Positions 18,376 to 25,400 of a stretch of 64,000 bases of DNA are shown here, in pieces (the first letter of the stretch is position 1; each line of letters starts with the position of its first letter). Source of the stretch: a virus; the IMG/VR virus record IMGVR_UViG_3300042486_001336, positions 18,686-82,685 of that record; one strand, 5' to 3'. Under the pieces are notes generated by a model. The model was not told the DNA's origin. It saw nothing but the letters and a program-made list of their open reading frames with translations, and made no database searches. The translations under genes and the position numbers were made by a program.

Positions 18376-18621
18376 ATGAACATAGAAAATCAAGAACAAA
18401 TCAATATATTACAAGAAGAGCAATCTAACTACGACTGGCTTCGTAAAAGACAATCTAATTATCCACAATTTAGTGAAGAAGATATTGGTCATCTTTATGA
18501 CTCAATACAAGCGATATTGGATATATTGGAAGAAAATGATATTATTGTATCATTGAAAGATAACACGAAGGCTCGCCTTGAACATCGTGCACTAATTAAA
18601 ACAGCTATACCAAAGGAGTAA
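18376..18621 (+). CDS. small protein downstream of the fibre
   Basis: 81 aa, helical and charged. QSNYDWLRKRQSNYPQFSEEDIGHLYDSIQ is reminiscent of the short KRxxxYPxxxDQLDAL segment found near phage tail-fibre genes. A TAATAAATA box lies just upstream. Possibly a fibre accessory or chaperone; not demonstrated. Confidence 0.6.
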   Translation: MNIENQEQINILQEEQSNYDWLRKRQSNYPQFSEEDIGHLYDSIQAILDILEENDIIVSLKDNTKARLEHRALIKTAIPKE

Positions 18622-18662
18622 ATAAACTCTTTTGATTTTTGTCAAATATAACTCTCGAGCAG

Positions 18663-18707
18663 ACCCACCATGCCTCTCAACGATGCACACTTTGGTGGGT
18701 ATTTTTT
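18663..18707 (+). terminator. rho-independent terminator after the fibre operon
   Basis: ACCCACCA (18663-18670) pairs with TGGTGGGT (18693-18700) across a 22-nt loop and is followed by ATTTTTT. Confidence 0.75.
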
Positions 18708-18756
18708 GCATAAAAAGTCGTAAATTTGACATTTTTAGACCTTGGGAGCACTAGAT

Positions 18757-18855
18757 TTCTCTATACGGGGCCTAACTTCGGGGCCTTTTTTCACTTTTTT
18801 GAAAAAAGTTGTGTACTTTCTCTGCATTTTAGTGTATAATGACCATGTAAGCAAC
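18757..18855 (+). promoter_or_regulatory. repeated terminator-promoter-leader cassette, copy 1
   Basis: TTCTCTATACGGGG, a GC-rich GGCC...GGCC hairpin with a T-run, the palindrome CTTTTTTCA-N-TGAAAAAAG, then TGTACT (18812-18817), 17 nt, TATAAT (18835-18840), and the leader GTAAGCAACA. The same order recurs at 26.1, 39.6, 44.4, 51.6 and 53.6 kb. It would insulate and start a new early-type unit here, feeding the RNA-rich region. Confidence 0.8.
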
Positions 18856-18865
18856 ACAACACAAT

Positions 18866-18952
18866 ATGAAAGAAACATTAGGAATTTTCATCGGAATCAA
18901 TGCAGCAGTTTGGTTCGTCATCTTTATCCAAACCATGAACGGTAGTTGGTAA
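18866..18952 (+). CDS. 28-aa hydrophobic micropeptide
   Basis: MKETLGIFIGINAAVWFVIF and eight more residues; one transmembrane segment. First ATG after the strong promoter and GTAAGCAACA leader. Too short for family assignment; expression is inferred from context. Confidence 0.45.
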   Translation: MKETLGIFIGINAAVWFVIFIQTMNGSW

Positions 18953-19755
18953 TCACAAGAGTTGAACATCTTTTAAAAAGCTTTGAGCTTCGGGCACTCG
19001 TTAAACCGCTCTAGAGAGTTGAGCATCTCTTAAAACTGCTCACCACTTTCAAAAAACAATTTTCCCCTGAAGTATTGGCCCGCCAGTAGATCTTCTAGAA
19101 CAAACACTAAGTGAATCCCGGGCATGTGACCGGTTGGAGTTAACGCCACCGAAACATGAATAGCTTAGTCAATGATCTAGAATGAACTCTGGGAGACGAG
19201 GTTCGACTCCTCGCGGGGGACACCACTTTCAAAAACAAATTTAAGGTAATGCCCCAATCGTAAGAGACTGCAGCTCGAGAAGATAAGAAAATTAAATGTG
19301 CAGATGGACTCACACAGCCGTTTCTGATGATAGGAAGACCCCAGGATTGCTCAGCAATAGTAAGGAAACCGAACATGCCCGTGTTTCATCAGCAACAAAA
19401 GTTAGGCACGGGAAATTTTCAAAAAACAAATTTACTGATGGAGGTTGCAAACGAAATCAGAGATAAAAGGAACGAGCCTCTTGTCCGCAGGGAGAGCGTT
19501 AAAAAGTTTCATGGTGCAATTCCATAGCCTGCGGTGCCATTTCCAAAAAAAACAACAACAAATACAAATAGAATAACGACATAAGATTTTAAAACCTTCT
19601 CTATCGCAAAGCCAGTAGTCATGACCTGGTAGTGGCCTATAAGAATATTATTCAAAAGTCCGTTCAATTCGGAGGTGATAGAAACCTGGGAGGCTCCTCA
19701 GCCCCAATTGAAGCTGTAAAGCACTGAGGATACTTTTAAACAACAAACACCAAAC
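18953..19755 (+). ncRNA. candidate large structured RNA locus (~800 nt without a long gene)
   Basis: No convincing CDS, but many helices: TCCCCTG (19063) with CGGGGGA (19214) enclosing CCAG/CTGG and TAGATC/GATCTA and ending in a T-arm-like hairpin and ACCA; CCCGTG (19378) with CACGGG (19407); CCGCAGG (19485) with CCTGCGG (19528); TCCG-TTCAATT-CGGA (19659); CCTCAG (19696) with CTGAGG (19724). Several segments are separated by CACTTTCAAAAA-like spacers. A strong promoter lies upstream. Large phage RNAs such as GOLLD and ROOL occur next to tRNAs, but I cannot confirm membership. Degenerate tRNAs are an alternative. Confidence 0.5.
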
Positions 19756-19756
19756 C

Positions 19757-19870
19757 ATGAAACTATCGCATTTTTATCCACTAGCCATCTTGATATCACT
19801 ATTTTTTGGAGTCTGTATGATTGGATTCATCAGCGCTCTGTTCAAAGCAGTCTATCTTTTCTTTAACTAA
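19757..19870 (+). CDS. 37-aa membrane micropeptide
   Basis: MKLSHFYPLAILISLFFGVC and a second hydrophobic stretch. It ends one base before the next ATG and so is probably co-translated with it. Function unknown. Confidence 0.5.
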   Translation: MKLSHFYPLAILISLFFGVCMIGFISALFKAVYLFFN

Positions 19871-19871
19871 T

Positions 19872-20204
19872 ATGAACACACAACGAACAATACTAAAGGT
19901 TGAAAATAACGAGGTTGGAAAAACAATAATCTTTCATTTGAGGCGTGAGGTAAAAACTCATAATTTGAGAGAGCGTTTGAAAGAGATGGAGTCTCCAGAC
20001 TATGTTGGAAAATTTAAACGAGTTGACCTCTATGGCCGCCTTGGAAAAAATAATCCAAATCGTCACAAATATTCTATTTCTAGTCGTCGCTCAATCTTTC
20101 GCAGCCACACTAGAATTCGTTTAGAAGATGCATCACACATTGCAGTCTATGTAAACAACGTCGTGCGCTCTAAGTTTGGTGGTTATACTCTCGTCTGTTC
20201 ATGA
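19872..20204 (+). CDS. small basic protein of unknown function
   Basis: 110 aa from the ATG at 19872, chosen over an upstream in-frame ATG at 19821 that lies inside the preceding micropeptide. Basic (LRREVKTHNLRERLKEMES, SSRRSIFRSHTRIRLEDAS). Overlaps the next gene by 4 nt. No family recognised. Confidence 0.6.
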   Translation: MNTQRTILKVENNEVGKTIIFHLRREVKTHNLRERLKEMESPDYVGKFKRVDLYGRLGKNNPNRHKYSISSRRSIFRSHTRIRLEDASHIAVYVNNVVRSKFGGYTLVCS

Positions 20205-20797
20205 TTCCAGTTTTTCCCTCTCATAAGACTACACTCGTATTGACTGCAGGCTTTCAACCATGTGGATTTTTTTCTGCTCGGTCTGCAATTCGAAACATGA
20301 TGGTTGGAGGCGTAAAAGCCTATGACCAGTATGGAAACATACGAGACTGGAGCAGCTGGATAGCAAACGATGATCATCTCAGTCCAAACAATCCTGCGCT
20401 GAGAAGCGTCGACACATTGTGGGCAATTCCTACAATTGTAGTGGTGCCAGGCTATTTTGGTCACTACAAGCAAGGCAAAAAGCAGCCGCGCGCAATCAAC
20501 CTTCGTCAGCTGTATTATATCTATGGAGGAGAATGTCAATATTGCTTAAAGAAAATTCCATACACTTCTGCGACTCGTGATCATCTCATTCCTCGCAGTC
20601 GTGGAGGCGGCAACAACGACGACAATATCGTTCTGTCTTGCAAAAAGTGCAATACCAAAAAATCAAACAAGTTTCCATATTTCAACATTCATGGCTCAGA
20701 GGTAAAACCTAAGATGCTAAAAGACATCGAGTTTAGCGCGCTTAGTGAAAAAGTTACGATTCGCGATGAATGGAAGGATTTTTTACAATATAAATAA
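20201..20797 (+). CDS. HNH endonuclease
   Basis: 198 aa. The C-terminal half has a full HNH fold: GGECQYC, DHLIPRSRGGGNNDDNIVLSC, then KCNTKKSNK, with a CxxC...CxxC zinc site. The N-terminal ~100 residues are typical of resident HNH proteins in T4-like phages, so this may be a phage gene rather than a homing element. It could cut host or competing phage DNA. Confidence 0.8.
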   Translation: MIPVFPSHKTTLVLTAGFQPCGFFSARSAIRNMMVGGVKAYDQYGNIRDWSSWIANDDHLSPNNPALRSVDTLWAIPTIVVVPGYFGHYKQGKKQPRAINLRQLYYIYGGECQYCLKKIPYTSATRDHLIPRSRGGGNNDDNIVLSCKKCNTKKSNKFPYFNIHGSEVKPKMLKDIEFSALSEKVTIRDEWKDFLQYK

Positions 20798-20820
20798 ATC
20801 ACTTATAGATAAAAAAGATG

Positions 20821-20849
20821 TTTACATATGAGAGAGTTTAGTGTATAAT
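20821..20849 (+). promoter_or_regulatory. early-type promoter opening the tRNA region
   Basis: TTTACA at 20821-20826, 17-nt spacer, TATAAT at 20844-20849, followed by GTAAGCAACAA. No coding sequence follows directly; the transcript would begin with the folded RNA at about 20855 and run into tRNAs. Confidence 0.75.
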
Positions 20850-20854
20850 GTCTC

Positions 20855-21060
20855 TGTAAGCAACAAGAAACAAAAGTTTCATAACTAAATGCCACATCAA
20901 CTGCTACTGAAAGTTGAGAACGTCCGTGGTTGTACGGCTTGGATCACTCAGTGATGCGATGTCAAAGGTTTGTATATAGGAGTTTTCGGTCCCTATAAAA
21001 AGTCATAGTCGATTGTAGTTGCAGCGCATTGCGCTCCTCATCGACATGCCAATATGATTA
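20855..21060 (+). ncRNA. candidate structured RNA, ~200 nt
   Basis: No CDS. Visible helices: ATCACT-C-AGTGAT (20943-20955), TATAGG (20975) with CCTATA (20992), TCGAT (21009) with ATCGA (21040) enclosing AGCGC-ATT-GCGCT (21023-21035), and CCGT/ACGG near 20922. It directly follows a strong promoter and precedes the first tRNA fragment. Function unknown. Confidence 0.5.
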
Positions 21061-21075
21061 ACCGATAAATTTTTC

Positions 21076-21110
21076 CCTCCTGTAGCTCAGTGGTAGAGCG
21101 GATTCTTTGC
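21076..21110 (+). pseudogene. 5' half of a tRNA, truncated in the anticodon loop
   Basis: Acceptor strand CCTCCTG, TA, a perfect D-arm (GCTCAGTGGTAGAGC) and the 5' anticodon stem, ending near TTTGC. Then comes TATAAATA and an endonuclease gene instead of the 3' half. I find no nearby CAGGAGG partner for the acceptor stem. Confidence 0.75.
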
Positions 21111-21117
21111 TCATTTT

Positions 21118-21125
21118 TATAAATA
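21118..21125 (+). promoter_or_regulatory. late promoter TATAAATA for a homing endonuclease
   Basis: TATAAATA 5 nt before the ATG at 21131 and directly after the truncated tRNA. Confidence 0.7.
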
Positions 21126-21130
21126 ACTAT

Positions 21131-21841
21131 ATGAATGACCATTCCTTGTGCCCAGTATGTAATAGAGAAATTTCAAAATTTGCCTATTCTAGACATGCAA
21201 GGGCATGTGAAAATGGAAAAATAAAAGATAAATTACCTCCAAGTGAAAAACTACCAAATGGTAAAACTATTCGTTGGATGGAATCTATGAATGCCCGCAA
21301 AGGAAATGGAACAAATCAGTATACTAAAGCAATTAAATTAAATTTGCCAAAACCAATTGCAGTGGAAGTTTCTAATGAAACGCGACAAAAGATGTCTGCA
21401 TCAGCTAAAGCTAGGAGCACTTCAGAATTAAGAAAAAATATGTCAGATCATGCTAAACGTCGTGGTCTTGGTGGTAAATTTGTTAATACTAAATGCGAAT
21501 ATAATGGACATAAATTTGGTTCTTCTTATGAAGTATGTGTTGCAAAATCTTTAGATAGTAATTCCATAAGATGGATAAAGCCAAAAAAATTCGATTATAT
21601 CGATCCATTCAATAAAAGTAGACAATATACACCAGATTTTTATCTGCCAGATTTTGATGTATATCTAGATCCTAAAAATGATTTTCTTATCAATAACATT
21701 AATCCATCTATGGGGTTTAGTGATTGCGAAAAAATTAAAATTGTTGAACAGACCCATTCAATACGAGTTTTAATTCTCGATAAAACAATGCTTACATGGG
21801 ATAAAATTCAAGAACAAATTTTTAATGCTAGAGTGTCCTGA
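21131..21841 (+). CDS. putative homing endonuclease, zinc-finger plus Vsr-like nuclease
   Basis: 236 aa from the ATG at 21131, 5 nt after TATAAATA. The N-terminal CPVCNREISKFAYSRHARAC is a zinc finger. A middle part (SNETRQKMSASAKARS) resembles NUMOD3-type DNA-binding helices. The C-terminal YTPDFYLPDFDVYLDPKN looks like a Vsr/EDxHD-type nuclease core. It is a diverged paralogue of the gene at 26798. The stop TGA lies inside the following tRNA, so the gene is wedged between a tRNA half and a complete tRNA, as expected for an invading element. Confidence 0.75.
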   Translation: MNDHSLCPVCNREISKFAYSRHARACENGKIKDKLPPSEKLPNGKTIRWMESMNARKGNGTNQYTKAIKLNLPKPIAVEVSNETRQKMSASAKARSTSELRKNMSDHAKRRGLGGKFVNTKCEYNGHKFGSSYEVCVAKSLDSNSIRWIKPKKFDYIDPFNKSRQYTPDFYLPDFDVYLDPKNDFLINNINPSMGFSDCEKIKIVEQTHSIRVLILDKTMLTWDKIQEQIFNARVS

Positions 21842-21922
21842 ATTGGTTAAAGGTCCTTCTTTATAAGGGGGTAGAATCGGTCATCGAGCCGTATGTGGGT
21901 TCGAGTCCCACCTCTAGTACCA
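21827..21922 (+). tRNA. class II tRNA with unusual anticodon (TAT or TTA)
   Basis: 96 nt. Acceptor GCTAGAG/CTCTAGT, Leu-like D-arm with GAATTGGTTAA, canonical T-arm GTGGG-TTCGAGT-CCCAC, encoded CCA and a long variable arm. With the anticodon stem CCTTC/GGGGG the loop is TTTATAA (anticodon TAT, Ile). Shifting one base gives CTTTATA (TTA, which would read UAA stops). The body is Leu/Ser-like, so identity is uncertain. Confidence 0.75.
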
Positions 21923-21926
21923 CTTT

Positions 21927-21999
21927 CGCACGTTGGCAGAGAAGTTATGCAGTGGTCTGCAAAACCGCCTAGTCCAGAGCGTTACTGGAACGTGCGTCC
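21927..21999 (+). tRNA. tRNA-Cys(GCA), non-canonical T loop
   Basis: Acceptor CGCACGT/ACGTGCG, discriminator T as in tRNA-Cys, anticodon arm GTGGT-CTGCAAA-ACCGC. The T arm TCCAG-AGCGTTA-CTGGA lacks the usual TTC start of the loop, so the gene may be degrading or unusual. Confidence 0.7.
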
Positions 22000-22011
22000 A
22001 TCTACAACACC

Positions 22012-22087
22012 TGCTCATATCGTCTAACGGTTAGGACTTACGGTTTTCATCCGTACAATCGGGGTTCGATTCCCCGTGTGAGTACCA
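22012..22087 (+). tRNA. tRNA-Glu(TTC)
   Basis: Acceptor GCTCATA/TGTGAGT, anticodon arm TACGG-TTTTCAT-CCGTA, T arm CGGGG-TTCGATT-CCCCG, encoded CCA. Confidence 0.9.
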
Positions 22088-22101
22088 ATAAATAATATAC
22101 A

Positions 22102-22329
22102 ATGAAAATAGTCATTCGCACCTCAACATACATCAAGGTCGGTCAATTTTACCTTTCAGTAAAACTACCGCTTAAGAGCGGTGAACACAAGTTTAGAGTC
22201 ACTCGCGATCATTCACGCTTTCAAAACTATTTTGAAATGCATGCTCTAGGATTCACGCTAGGTCGCATGTGGTCTACTCATGCCCAACGCGTACGTGAGA
22301 AGCGTTGGTTAAATTCACTTGACGAATAA
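22102..22329 (+). CDS. small basic protein of unknown function
   Basis: 75 aa (KVGQFYLSVKLPLKSGEHKFRVTRDH...), basic, no recognisable domain. Begins 15 nt after tRNA-Glu, with an AATAAATA box just upstream. Confidence 0.55.
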   Translation: MKIVIRTSTYIKVGQFYLSVKLPLKSGEHKFRVTRDHSRFQNYFEMHALGFTLGRMWSTHAQRVREKRWLNSLDE

Positions 22330-22333
22330 TACT

Positions 22334-22705
22334 ATGAAAATATACATCGAAAAATGGACGACTGAAACTGTACACACTGGAAAGTTATTTAGCGTTGACA
22401 CTGAAAAGTTGAGAGAACTCTATGATGAATATGCAGGTCTCTCTGACGAAGAACTCGTTGAACTCGTGAGCGAAGATTCTGAATGCGGTGGTCTTGATTG
22501 GCATGAACAGTACGAAGACGCCTTGTCTGCATGCGACATTTCTGGAGAAAACAGTCTAGTAAAGATTCATACATCAGAGACGCTGCAAGAAGATCTAGAA
22601 TGGAATGCCTGGCACAGGGGTCGTCTTACTCTCAATGAAGAATATATAGACATTGATACGGAAAATTTTGAGGAGTTTGTCTCTAAAATTCCTCACTATA
22701 AATAA
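22334..22705 (+). CDS. small acidic protein of unknown function
   Basis: 123 aa from the ATG at 22334; a TTG further upstream is less likely. Strongly acidic (LYDEYAGLSDEELVELVSEDSE). No family recognised. It lies just before tRNA-Asn. Confidence 0.6.
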   Translation: MKIYIEKWTTETVHTGKLFSVDTEKLRELYDEYAGLSDEELVELVSEDSECGGLDWHEQYEDALSACDISGENSLVKIHTSETLQEDLEWNAWHRGRLTLNEEYIDIDTENFEEFVSKIPHYK

Positions 22706-22713
22706 TTTCACAA

Positions 22714-22788
22714 TCCGACTTAGCTCAGCGGCAGAGCAGATGACTGTTAATCATCGGGTCCGTGGTTCGATCCCACGAGTCGGAGCCA
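22714..22788 (+). tRNA. tRNA-Asn(GTT)
   Basis: Acceptor TCCGACT/AGTCGGA, D arm GCTCAGCGGCAGAGC, anticodon loop CTGTTAA, T arm with TTCGATC, encoded CCA. Confidence 0.92.
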
Positions 22789-22827
22789 ATTTTTTTATTG
22801 TAATTTGTAAGTTAAATGTTCGTTTTG

Positions 22828-22835
22828 TATAAATA
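22828..22835 (+). promoter_or_regulatory. late promoter TATAAATA for an HNH endonuclease
   Basis: TATAAATA 5 nt before the ATG at 22841. Confidence 0.7.
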
Positions 22836-22840
22836 AACTT

Positions 22841-23545
22841 ATGGATTACAAACAGATATATAATCGCCTAATAGAATATAGGCGTCAAAATATCTTAACG
22901 TGTGGCTATATTGAACGTCATCATATAGTCCCAAAATCATTGGGAGGCACTGATGATGAATCAAACATTGTAGCACTATCTGGTCGTGAACATTATATTG
23001 CGCATTTGCTTCTTTCAAAATTTAATCGATGCAGCCAAACTGCATATGCTCTTTGGGCAATGCAAATGAAATCTTCAAAAACGTGTGATCGACCATGCAT
23101 TAAAAGTGGTCGTATGTATGAATGGGCACGTAAAGAATTTATTAAATATGCATCTCATCGATTTAAAATTACTTCAAAGGGAGAATGCAATAGTCAGTAT
23201 GATACAAAATGGATAACAAATGGTATTGTTAATTTGAAAGTTTCTAAAGATTATATTGTTTCCGAAGAATGGAAATTTGGAAGAACTGTAAAAAAGAAAC
23301 AAAAACATTTTACATGCGCAGCTTGCAATTCAACATTTTCAAATAAGAAAAAGAAAAAATATTGTTGCAAACAATGTGAGAATAATTCGAAACCAAATAT
23401 CATTAAAGACAACTTTGATAATCTAAAATTAGAATATGAAAAACATAAATGTTTAAGTAGAGCATTTAATTCTGTTGGTATAGCATACAATAGCAATCTT
23501 TTTAAAAAATTTATTGATTTATACAATCACGCCGAAGTCGCATAG
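22841..23545 (+). CDS. HNH homing endonuclease
   Basis: 234 aa. The N-terminal third is a classic phage HNH domain: YIERHHIVPKSLGG, DDESNIVALSGREHYIAHLLL. A C-terminal zinc-finger-like part (FTCAACNSTF...KKYCCKQCE) probably binds DNA. It lies between tRNA-Asn and tRNA-Thr and its TAG stop falls inside the first arm of tRNA-Thr, so the gene and tRNA share about 15 nt. Confidence 0.85.
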   Translation: MDYKQIYNRLIEYRRQNILTCGYIERHHIVPKSLGGTDDESNIVALSGREHYIAHLLLSKFNRCSQTAYALWAMQMKSSKTCDRPCIKSGRMYEWARKEFIKYASHRFKITSKGECNSQYDTKWITNGIVNLKVSKDYIVSEEWKFGRTVKKKQKHFTCAACNSTFSNKKKKKYCCKQCENNSKPNIIKDNFDNLKLEYEKHKCLSRAFNSVGIAYNSNLFKKFIDLYNHAEVA

Positions 23546-23617
23546 TGGTCGATTGCACCGGATTTGTAATCCGGTTTGGAAACATCATCGTGGGTTCGAA
23601 TCCCACTTTCGGCTCCA
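23531..23617 (+). tRNA. tRNA-Thr(TGT), long variable region
   Basis: Acceptor GCCGAAG/TTTCGGC, anticodon arm CCGGA-TTTGTAA-TCCGG, a variable region longer than usual for Thr (TTTGGAAACATCATC), T arm GTGGG-TTCGAAT-CCCAC, encoded CCA. Its 5' end overlaps the upstream endonuclease. Confidence 0.8.
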
Positions 23618-23626
23618 GTTTAAAGT

Positions 23627-23704
23627 GCATCCATAGCTCAGTTTGGTTAGAGCACACGATTGATAATTGTGGGGTCGTTAGTTCGAGTCTAACTGGGTGT
23701 ACCA
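23627..23704 (+). tRNA. tRNA-Ile(GAT)
   Basis: Acceptor GCATCCA/TGGGTGT, anticodon loop TTGATAA, T loop TTCGAGT, encoded CCA. Confidence 0.9.
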
Positions 23705-23712
23705 TATTTTTA

Positions 23713-23787
23713 CGGGTAAAGGCCGACTGGCGAGGCGCTTGCTTTGGGAGCAAGTTTAGTTGAGTTCGATTCTCAATTACCCGACCA
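23713..23787 (+). tRNA. tRNA-Pro(TGG)
   Basis: Acceptor CGGGTAA/TTACCCG, anticodon arm CTTGC-TTTGGGA-GCAAG, T loop TTCGATT, encoded CCA. Confidence 0.9.
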
Positions 23788-23797
23788 TTTTTTATTA

Positions 23798-23873
<76 letters not shown>

Positions 23874-23877
23874 TTAT

Positions 23878-23951
23878 ACGTCATTGGTGTAACGGTAGCA
23901 CAAAGGTCTCCAAAACCTTTTGTCACAGTTCGAATCTGTGGTGACGTGCCA
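23878..23951 (+). tRNA. tRNA-Trp(CCA)
   Basis: Acceptor ACGTCAT/GTGACGT, anticodon arm AAGGT-CTCCAAA-ACCTT, T loop TTCGAAT, discriminator G, encoded CCA. Confidence 0.9.
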
Positions 23952-23952
23952 T

Positions 23953-24027
23953 AGAGGTATAGTGTAACGGTTAGCACCACAGATTTTGATTCTGTTTGTC
24001 GAGGTTCGAATCCTTGTACCTCTACCA
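23953..24027 (+). tRNA. tRNA-Gln(TTG)
   Basis: Acceptor AGAGGTA/TACCTCT, anticodon arm ACAGA-TTTTGAT-TCTGT, T loop TTCGAAT, encoded CCA. One base after tRNA-Trp. Confidence 0.9.
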
Positions 24028-24032
24028 ACTTT

Positions 24033-24143
24033 GCCGCTAGAGAGGTGCACGGGCTCCATGCCCGGTACATAGACACAAATGACGTGCAGGACTGCATATG
24101 CGGGTGCGTACGGGAATGTGTCTATGTCGCCTCTCTAGACGGC
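24033..24143 (+). ncRNA. candidate structured RNA closed by long helices
   Basis: Perfect helices GCCG/CGGC, CTAGAGAGG (24037) with CCTCTCTAG (24130), and CATAGACACA (24068) with TGTGTCTATG (24117). Between the first two helices sits CGGGC-TCCAT-GCCCG; the apical part holds TGCAG-GA-CTGCA. About 110 nt, no CDS, placed exactly in the gap between tRNA-Gln and tRNA-fMet. Probably processed with the tRNAs. Family unknown. Confidence 0.6.
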
Positions 24144-24155
24144 TCAATTTTCAAT

Positions 24156-24235
24156 CGCGGGGCAGTCAGTAGTGGTGCTGAACTAGTCTCATAAGCTAGG
24201 CTTCGGTGTGGGTTCGACTCCCACCCCCGCAACCA
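24156..24235 (+). tRNA. initiator tRNA-fMet(CAT)
   Basis: The 5' CGCGGGG and 3' CCCCGCA give the C1:A72 mismatch typical of bacterial initiator tRNA. Anticodon loop CTCATAA, T loop TTCGACT, encoded CCA. Confidence 0.85.
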
Positions 24236-24246
24236 ATTTTTTTAAT

Positions 24247-24372
24247 GGGCGGTTCGCATAGCGGCAATTGCGTTTCATAGGATGTGACTTTAGAACGCTA
24301 AACAAGCATAACTCCTTTGATGTAGCAACAACACCTGTTAAGCCCTGAGCATGGCACAAGAATAAAAGCTCA
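24247..24372 (+). ncRNA. candidate structured RNA or tRNA relic
   Basis: GGGC (24247) can pair with GCCC (24342). Inside, a D-arm-like GCATAGCGGCAATTGC and GCGTT/AACGC; then TGAGC (24346) with GCTCA (24368). No CDS in this 159-nt gap. The 5' part looks like the start of a tRNA, but no anticodon or T arm can be completed. Confidence 0.4.
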
Positions 24373-24394
24373 TCACTTTCGCATAAATAGTATT

Positions 24395-24763
24395 ATGATT
24401 ATATCATTTAAACAGTATTTTATACGAGAAAGTTTTATTGATAAACTCAAATCAATTTTTAGTAAAAAAATAACCCATGATATTAAAATAGATATCGATA
24501 GTTACTTGGATGAGATATATGTATATCTTATTGATGATAGAATAAAAATCGGTACATTTACATTTAAACACGATAATAAAAATTTAAAAGCTATAGATAT
24601 TTGGGTATCTAAAGAGCACAGAGGTAAGGGACTAGCAAAAATGGTTTATGATATTTTATCGAAACGTGGTTATAAAATATATCGTAGCTCAGATCAAACT
24701 GCTGCTGGTAAGCATTTTTGGGATAAAAATAGACCCAACTCTAAACCTGGTTCTATTTGGTAG
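24395..24763 (+). CDS. GNAT-type acetyltransferase with capsid-targeting N-terminus
   Basis: 122 aa. MIISFKQYFIRES carries the SFKxYxxE motif seen in the head-protein block at 0.8-8 kb. The rest is GNAT-like: IDIWVSKEHRGKGLAKMVYDIL has the acetyl-CoA loop R-x-x-G-x-G/A, then YKIYRSSDQTAAGKHFWDKN. A CATAAATA late-type box lies 7 nt before the ATG. If packaged, it would be an injected acetyltransferase; the target is unknown. Ends in TAG. Confidence 0.7.
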   Translation: MIISFKQYFIRESFIDKLKSIFSKKITHDIKIDIDSYLDEIYVYLIDDRIKIGTFTFKHDNKNLKAIDIWVSKEHRGKGLAKMVYDILSKRGYKIYRSSDQTAAGKHFWDKNRPNSKPGSIW

Positions 24764-24871
24764 ATATATTTTTGCCTTTTAAGGGGTAAAGAATAGAGAT
24801 ACAAAAACAGTTTTAACTTAGTATATAAAATACTAGATTCCGTGTGGGTCAATAACCATACATTGCTAAAT

Positions 24872-24957
24872 GGGTAGATGCCCGAGTGGCTAAAGGGGGC
24901 AGACTGTAAATCTGCTGGCTAACGCCTACGCTGGTTCGAATCCAGCTCTGCCCACCA
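24872..24957 (+). tRNA. tRNA-Tyr(GTA)
   Basis: Class II, 86 nt. Acceptor GGGTAGA/TCTGCCC, anticodon arm CAGA-CTGTAAA-TCTG, long variable arm, T loop TTCGAAT, encoded CCA. Confidence 0.9.
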
Positions 24958-24961
24958 TTTT

Positions 24962-24969
24962 TATAAATA
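24962..24969 (+). promoter_or_regulatory. late promoter TATAAATA
   Basis: 5 nt before the ATG at 24975 and directly after tRNA-Tyr. Confidence 0.7.
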
Positions 24970-24974
24970 GTAGT

Positions 24975-25400
24975 ATGAACGCATTTAATTCTACACAACC
25001 AGACAGTCTAGTTGAAGCTGCAAAGCAAATTCTCGAAAAGGTCGCTATTGCACCAGTCACTGGCTTTGGACGGTCTGTTCCAGAAAGCGTTCAAGATTAT
25101 CTGCAAACAATTTTAAATTCTGCCGACACGCCCCGTGGGTCAATCACACACGCCAAATTTTTCGACTCTGGCTATACTGGTGTCTCGTTTGAGATTGGTG
25201 GACAAGAGTATACGCTCACTATGAGCATGGGCAAGATGGGTGCTGATGACTATATTCGCGGCAATATGGCACTCGCCAAAACCGGCACACACAAGCCAAT
25301 CCTCTCAATTAGAGGTGGCGACAGCCCGAACAGTGTCTTTCCAACAATGGCTGACATTGGTAAAATGACACGTGCTGTGTCTGACCTGATCAAACGTTAA
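24975..25400 (+). CDS. targeting-family-2 protein (DxLxxAAxxIL N-terminus)
   Basis: 141 aa. The N-terminus MNAFNSTQPDSLVEAAKQIL matches the motif shared by the five proteins at 30.5-34.6 kb. The rest (FFDSGYTGVSFEIGGQEYTLTMSMGKMGADDYI...) is a unique domain. Location among tRNAs and a near-leaderless late promoter suggest an independently acquired late cargo gene. Function unknown. Confidence 0.7.
   Translation: MNAFNSTQPDSLVEAAKQILEKVAIAPVTGFGRSVPESVQDYLQTILNSADTPRGSITHAKFFDSGYTGVSFEIGGQEYTLTMSMGKMGADDYIRGNMALAKTGTHKPILSIRGGDSPNSVFPTMADIGKMTRAVSDLIKR

Noticed and set aside
18953-19755. Group I intron
   Set aside because: I could not identify the conserved core helices or flanking exons of an interrupted gene.
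20788-20797. TATAAATA at the end of the HNH gene
   Set aside because: It covers that gene's stop codon and no gene or tRNA starts nearby; probably chance.
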